A stretch of 64,000 bases of DNA. Source: Hoeflea marina. Lineage in GTDB: Bacteria > Pseudomonadota > Alphaproteobacteria > Rhizobiales > Rhizobiaceae. The position numbers and the translations under genes are program-made. The stretch covers positions 847,016-911,015 of the forward strand of contig NZ_QGTR01000003.1 in NCBI RefSeq assembly GCF_003182275.1. Direction: 5' to 3'. The notes below the pieces were generated by a model. The model was not told the origin of the DNA, did not search any database, and saw only the letters and a program-made list of their open reading frames with translations. Positions 60,680 through 64,000 of the stretch are shown one piece after another (the stretch's first letter is position 1; the number at the start of each line of letters is the position of its first letter).

Positions 60680-60866
60680 TTGCGATTGCGATCACTTACA
60701 TCAAGCACTTGCACCGCCGGCTTGCCGGCCTGCCGTAAGGTGCATCAAGATCCGCGGAGCGGCCTGGAGCCGTGAAATTGCCGCAGTCCAAGGATAGCCG
60801 GCGATTTCGCGTCGGCAGGACCTTTCCCGTCCCGCCTTCTTGTTGCCCCTCACATTCCTGGAAGGC

Positions 60867-63800
60867 CTACCAGTCGAGTTTCTCGATCCCCGTGAAGGTC
60901 ATGACGGCACCGTCGGTAAAGGTGATGGTGCCATGAGCGTCGGCGCTGAAATGTAGACTCTCGCCAGCTTGCGAATCGATGGTCGAGGCCGAGTCGAGTT
61001 CCAACGTCCATCCCTGTCCGGTCACCGTCTGACCGTTGATGGCGATGGCGCCGTTCATGCCCTGGAGCTCGATCGTATCGGTCCAGCCGAGCCCGCCATG
61101 CACGGTATCGCTGCCGTCACCGGCGTTGTAGAGGAACGTGTCGTTGCCGGCCTCGCCCTCAAGCAGGTCGTTGCCGGTTCCGCCCACCAGAATGTCGTCG
61201 CCGCCACCGGCCCAGATGTCGTCCACGCCCGCTCCGCCATCGATGTGGTCATTGCCGTCATCGTCGTCCGCGTGGCCGAACTGGGTATCGAATCGGTCAT
61301 TGCCGTCCCCCATGTAGACGATGTCGTTGCCGGCGCCGGCACTGACGTTGTCGTTGCCGGTGCCGGAGAAGATCATGTCCTCCCCGGCGCCGGCCGTGAT
61401 CGTGTCGCTGCCTCCGGCGCTGACATAGAATCCGGTGCCGCTGCCGGTGAGGGCCGAATTGGCCCCGTCGCCTGAGTATATGTTGACCACTTCCTGGTAG
61501 GTGTTGCCGGAATTGTCCGTGGCCATCACGGTCACCGTGGAGGTGCTGTTGACAGGGCCTTGGTCGAAGCCGATGGCGATCGCGCCGGTGCCGGCATTGA
61601 TCGTGAAGGCGCCGTAGGGGTTGTTGACCAGGGAATAGGTGAAGCGGTCGCCCGGGTCGGGATCCGTCACCGAGGCGACGCTGAACAGGACCGTGCCGGC
61701 GGTGATGGTCGAGCTGGCATTTCCAAGCCCGGCATTGGGGGTGAAACGCATGTCGGTGGGCGCGCCGCCTAATATGGTGGCAGTGGTGTAGGTGCCGTCG
61801 GCGAACTCGAAGTTTTCGACCGTCCGGACCGTGTCCGTGCCCTCGGGCGAAGTGCTGCGCAGGTCGACCACCGTATAGACGCCGGCAGCGAGCCGGACGG
61901 AATAGTCGCTGCGGTTGCCGGAATAGACCACGGTATCTGTGCCGGCGCCGCCCTGTATGTCGTCATTGCCGGCGCCGCCCGTGAGCCGGTCGTTGCCGTT
62001 CTCGCCCATCAGCACGTCGTTGCCGGCGCCGCCGGAAATCGTGTCGTTGCCGTCAAAGCCGTAGAGCGTGTCGGCCGAGCCGCTGCCGATGAGGGTATCG
62101 TTGCCGATGCCGCCCCACACCGTCTCGATGCCGGTCACCGTCGTGCCGTCGAGGCCTGAGCCTGAGACCTGACCTGTGGCGAGATTGACGGTAACTCCGC
62201 CATCCACCCAGATGTCGAGAATGTCGGTGCCGCTGCCGCCATTGATCGTGTCGATGCCCGACTGCAGCCGGATCTTGTCGTTGCCGGCGCCGGCGTTGAT
62301 CGCATCGTTGCCGACCCCGCCGCGGATGTCGTCATTGCCGGTGCCGCCGGTGAGGGTGTTCTCTTCCGATGTGCCGGTGATGGTCTCGCCGCCATTGCCG
62401 GCGGTGTAGCTGCCCTCGTAGTCCGTCACGTTGATGGTGATCACCCTGGAATAGGTGGCACCATGGGCATCGGTAGTCTGCACGGTGACGCTGTGGCTCG
62501 GGGCGGTCTCGTAGTCGAGCGTCTGCCCGGTCTTGACCTGCAACTGGTTGCCGACGATGGCGAAGTGGCCCGACGGGTCGCTGGTGATGGTGTAGGTGTG
62601 GGTGTCGCCGACGTCCTCATCGGTGGTCGAGAGAGTTGCGACCGTAACCCCCGACGCATTGTAGGCACTGCCGATGCTGCCGCCCGAGATCACGGTCTCC
62701 TTCACGGTGCCGCCAGTGTAGGTGATGTTGGTCGGTGCATGGTTGGGAAGCGCGGCATAGGGCGTCAGCGTCTGGTCGGCGAACTGCAGGCTTTCGATGC
62801 CGTGCAGCGTGTCGGTTCCATCGGGCGAGCCCGGGCGGTTGTCCGTCACCTGGTAGATGCCGTTGCCGAGATCGGACACCGAATAGTCGGCGAGATTGCC
62901 AGAATAGACCACAGTATCGGTGCCCGCGTCGGTGTCGATGTAGACCGGGGTGCCGGTCTTGGGCTGATAGGCAGAGGCAATCTCGGTGGCCGCGCCGCTG
63001 GCGTCGATGTGGCCATAGAAGGAGAAGGCCGAGCGGTATTCGAGGTTTACGATGGTCGTGGCGTCGACACCGACGCGCTCGAGCGCGGCGACGACTGTGG
63101 GGTTGGTCGAGACGTTGCCCCTCGGCTCATCAAAGGTGGCGATCGCCACATAGGAGCCGTCGGCAATGCCATTGAGGAAATTGACCATCGCCGCCGCGTT
63201 GGCCGGATCGACATAGGTGTCAAACTGCCCCTCCGCAGTCACATTGCCGGCGGCGTCCATGACGATCACCTTGTAGCCTCGAGTGATCGAATGACTGACG
63301 CCATCCGGGGTGACGATGTAGCTGGAGGGGCTCGCCATATCGAGGCCTGCAGACTTCATGCTGACATCGGGAGCTTCGCCCGCGCCATGAATTGCATCGT
63401 CGCCGGCGCCGCCCCGCAACGTATCGTTGCCTGCATTCCCGAGCAGGATGTCGTCGCCGGCGCCGCCGCCGAGCACGTCATTGCCGGCGCCACCGGCGAG
63501 AACGTCCTCCTCCGACGTGCCCGTGGCGGTCTCGCCGCCGTTGCCGGCAGTGAAGCTGCCGTTGTAGTCCTCGACGGTCAGGCGGATGGTTTCGCTGTGG
63601 GAGAAGCCGCCGGCATCGGTGACCTCCACCGTCACGTCGAAGCCGGTTTGGCTCTCGAAATCGATGCTCTGGCCGGACTCGACCCTGATCTCGTTGTCGA
63701 CGATTTCGAAGTGACCTGACGGGTCGCTGGTGATGACATAGACAAAACCGTCATCCGGACCGTCGGCATCGGTTGTCGACAGCACGGCGACCGTGCTGCC

Positions 63801-64000
63801 GGAAGGATCGTAGGCGCCGTCGATGCTGCCGCCCGAAACAACCGTCTCCCGCAGAGTGCCGCCGGTGAATGTGATGTCAGTGGGCGCCATGTCGCTGATG
63901 TTCTGGACGGCCAGCGTGAAGGTCTGCGTCGATGTCGAGCCGTCCTGAGACGTTGCCGTGACGACGATGTCGATCGAGGCTTCCGTCTCGTAATCGAAGG
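60867..64000 (-). CDS. RTX/cadherin-like secreted protein, N-terminus outside window
   Basis: The last 1044 codons of a larger protein; the reading frame is open up to the window edge, so an apparent start at 63890 is only an internal Met. It contains cadherin-like repeats (APTDITFTGG..., TSDPSGHF), three blocks of GGxGxDxxx calcium-binding RTX nonapeptides (codons for about 63509-63381, 62348-61926 and 61403-61086) and a C-terminal tail ending GIEKLDW, as in type I secretion substrates. Between the first RTX block and second cadherin copy lies an ILEI/FAM3-like segment (62976-63359). It precedes a type I secretion operon and is its likely cargo, an adhesin or surface protein. Confidence 0.9.
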   Translation of the reverse strand, partial: FDYETEASIDIVVTATSQDGSTSTQTFTLAVQNISDMAPTDITFTGGTLRETVVSGGSIDGAYDPSGSTVAVLSTTDADGPDDGFVYVITSDPSGHFEIVDNEIRVESGQSIDFESQTGFDVTVEVTDAGGFSHSETIRLTVEDYNGSFTAGNGGETATGTSEEDVLAGGAGNDVLGGGAGDDILLGNAGNDTLRGGAGDDAIHGAGEAPDVSMKSAGLDMASPSSYIVTPDGVSHSITRGYKVIVMDAAGNVTAEGQFDTYVDPANAAAMVNFLNGIADGSYVAIATFDEPRGNVSTNPTVVAALERVGVDATTIVNLEYRSAFSFYGHIDASGAATEIASAYQPKTGTPVYIDTDAGTDTVVYSGNLADYSVSDLGNGIYQVTDNRPGSPDGTDTLHGIESLQFADQTLTPYAALPNHAPTNITYTGGTVKETVISGGSIGSAYNASGVTVATLSTTDEDVGDTHTYTITSDPSGHFAIVGNQLQVKTGQTLDYETAPSHSVTVQTTDAHGATYSRVITINVTDYEGSYTAGNGGETITGTSEENTLTGGTGNDDIRGGVGNDAINAGAGNDKIRLQSGIDTINGGSGTDILDIWVDGGVTVNLATGQVSGSGLDGTTVTGIETVWGGIGNDTLIGSGSADTLYGFDGNDTISGGAGNDVLMGENGNDRLTGGAGNDDIQGGAGTDTVVYSGNRSDYSVRLAAGVYTVVDLRSTSPEGTDTVRTVENFEFADGTYTTATILGGAPTDMRFTPNAGLGNASSTITAGTVLFSVASVTDPDPGDRFTYSLVNNPYGAFTINAGTGAIAIGFDQGPVNSTSTVTVMATDNSGNTYQEVVNIYSGDGANSALTGSGTGFYVSAGGSDTITAGAGEDMIFSGTGNDNVSAGAGNDIVYMGDGNDRFDTQFGHADDDDGNDHIDGGAGVDDIWAGGGDDILVGGTGNDLLEGEAGNDTFLYNAGDGSDTVHGGLGWTDTIELQGMNGAIAINGQTVTGQGWTLELDSASTIDSQAGESLHFSADAHGTITFTDGAVMTFTGIEKLDW
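62343..62741 (-). repeat. Cadherin-RTX module, copy 2
   Basis: Codes for APTNITYTGGTVKETVISGG to TAGNGGETITGTSEE and repeats the copy at 63489-63887: many identical blocks (the TSDPSGHF core, TAGNGGET-TGTSEE) over about 133 residues. It points to duplication of a whole cadherin-plus-RTX-start module. Confidence 0.8.
63489..63887 (-). repeat. Cadherin-RTX module, copy 1
   Basis: The partner of the module at 62343-62741, with start APTDITFTGGTLRETVVSGG and end TAGNGGETATGTSEE. The two copies are separated by about 750 bp that encode the first RTX block and the ILEI-like domain. Confidence 0.8.

Noticed and set aside
60867..63890. RTX gene starting at the Met at 63890
   Set aside because: The frame remains open to the window edge and encodes further cadherin-like sequence (FDYETEASIDIVVTAT), so the Met is internal and the gene is truncated by the window.
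1..64000. CRISPR arrays, insertion sequences, integrases, rRNA genes or attachment sites
   Set aside because: I looked for short regularly spaced repeats, transposase-like motifs and tRNA-gene-duplicated ends. Only protein-coding repeats (glycine-rich, RTX, cadherin) were found. The tRNA-Gly is intact with no visible second copy of its 3' end.

Overview
The window is high-GC, densely coded chromosomal DNA from an alphaproteobacterium, most likely of the Rhizobiales (Hyphomicrobiales). The evidence is the imuA-imuB-dnaE2 mutagenesis cassette behind an alphaproteobacterial-type LexA box (GAAC-N7-GAAC), a nirK-nirV pair with an NnrR-type Crp/Fnr regulator and pseudoazurin, and a housekeeping order (leuB-asd; thioredoxin-LON domain-Trm112-ubiH-tesB) that I recall from rhizobia. 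The genus cannot be fixed from the sequence alone.

Layout. 1-3.2 kb: end of sbcD, then sbcC (DNA end repair). 3.3-7.0 kb: a denitrification module of nirV, nirK, a small DUF1858 protein, an NnrR-like regulator and pseudoazurin. Three TTG-N8-CAA boxes sit at near-identical distances from nirK, the DUF1858 gene and pseudoazurin, so this looks like one regulon with its regulator inside it. 7.1-11.6 kb: lytic transglycosylase, asd, leuB, leuD and a small membrane protein, with clear hairpin terminators after asd and leuD. 11.7-15.7 kb: a FAD amino-acid-type oxidase divergent from a CitE-like lyase, DUF1737 protein and M20 amidohydrolase operon, then a zincin-like protease. 16.1-21.8 kb: SOS-controlled imuA-imuB-dnaE2. 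22-23 kb: a secreted glycine-rich repeat protein and tRNA-Gly(GCC). 23.4-28.9 kb: housekeeping genes (Pro-tRNA editing, thioredoxin, LON domain, Trm112, TetR, UbiH-type hydroxylase, TesB).

29.1-46.5 kb is the most unusual part: a four-gene locus encoding two small paralogous two-domain beta-sandwich proteins, a 1262-residue protein and a 3958-residue giant. The last two overlap by 8 bp. The giant appears to combine a GT-B glycosyltransferase-like N-terminus, a very long beta-rich region resembling DUF6603 and several LysM-like modules. None of the four has a recognisable signal peptide and I know of no described function. It is the best candidate for an undescribed system.

46.8-54.9 kb: a sugar-acid catabolic locus (DeoR regulator, DUF1537 kinase, PdxA2-type dehydrogenase, LysR regulator, TRAP transporter, enolase-superfamily dehydratase) of the kind that feeds four-carbon acid sugars into central metabolism. 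55.3-64 kb, minus strand: a type I secretion system of two ABC subunits and an HlyD adaptor, downstream of a large RTX/cadherin-like secreted protein truncated by the window edge. One ABC subunit has lost almost all its ATPase motifs, implying a heterodimeric exporter. The RTX protein carries what looks like an ILEI/FAM3-type domain.
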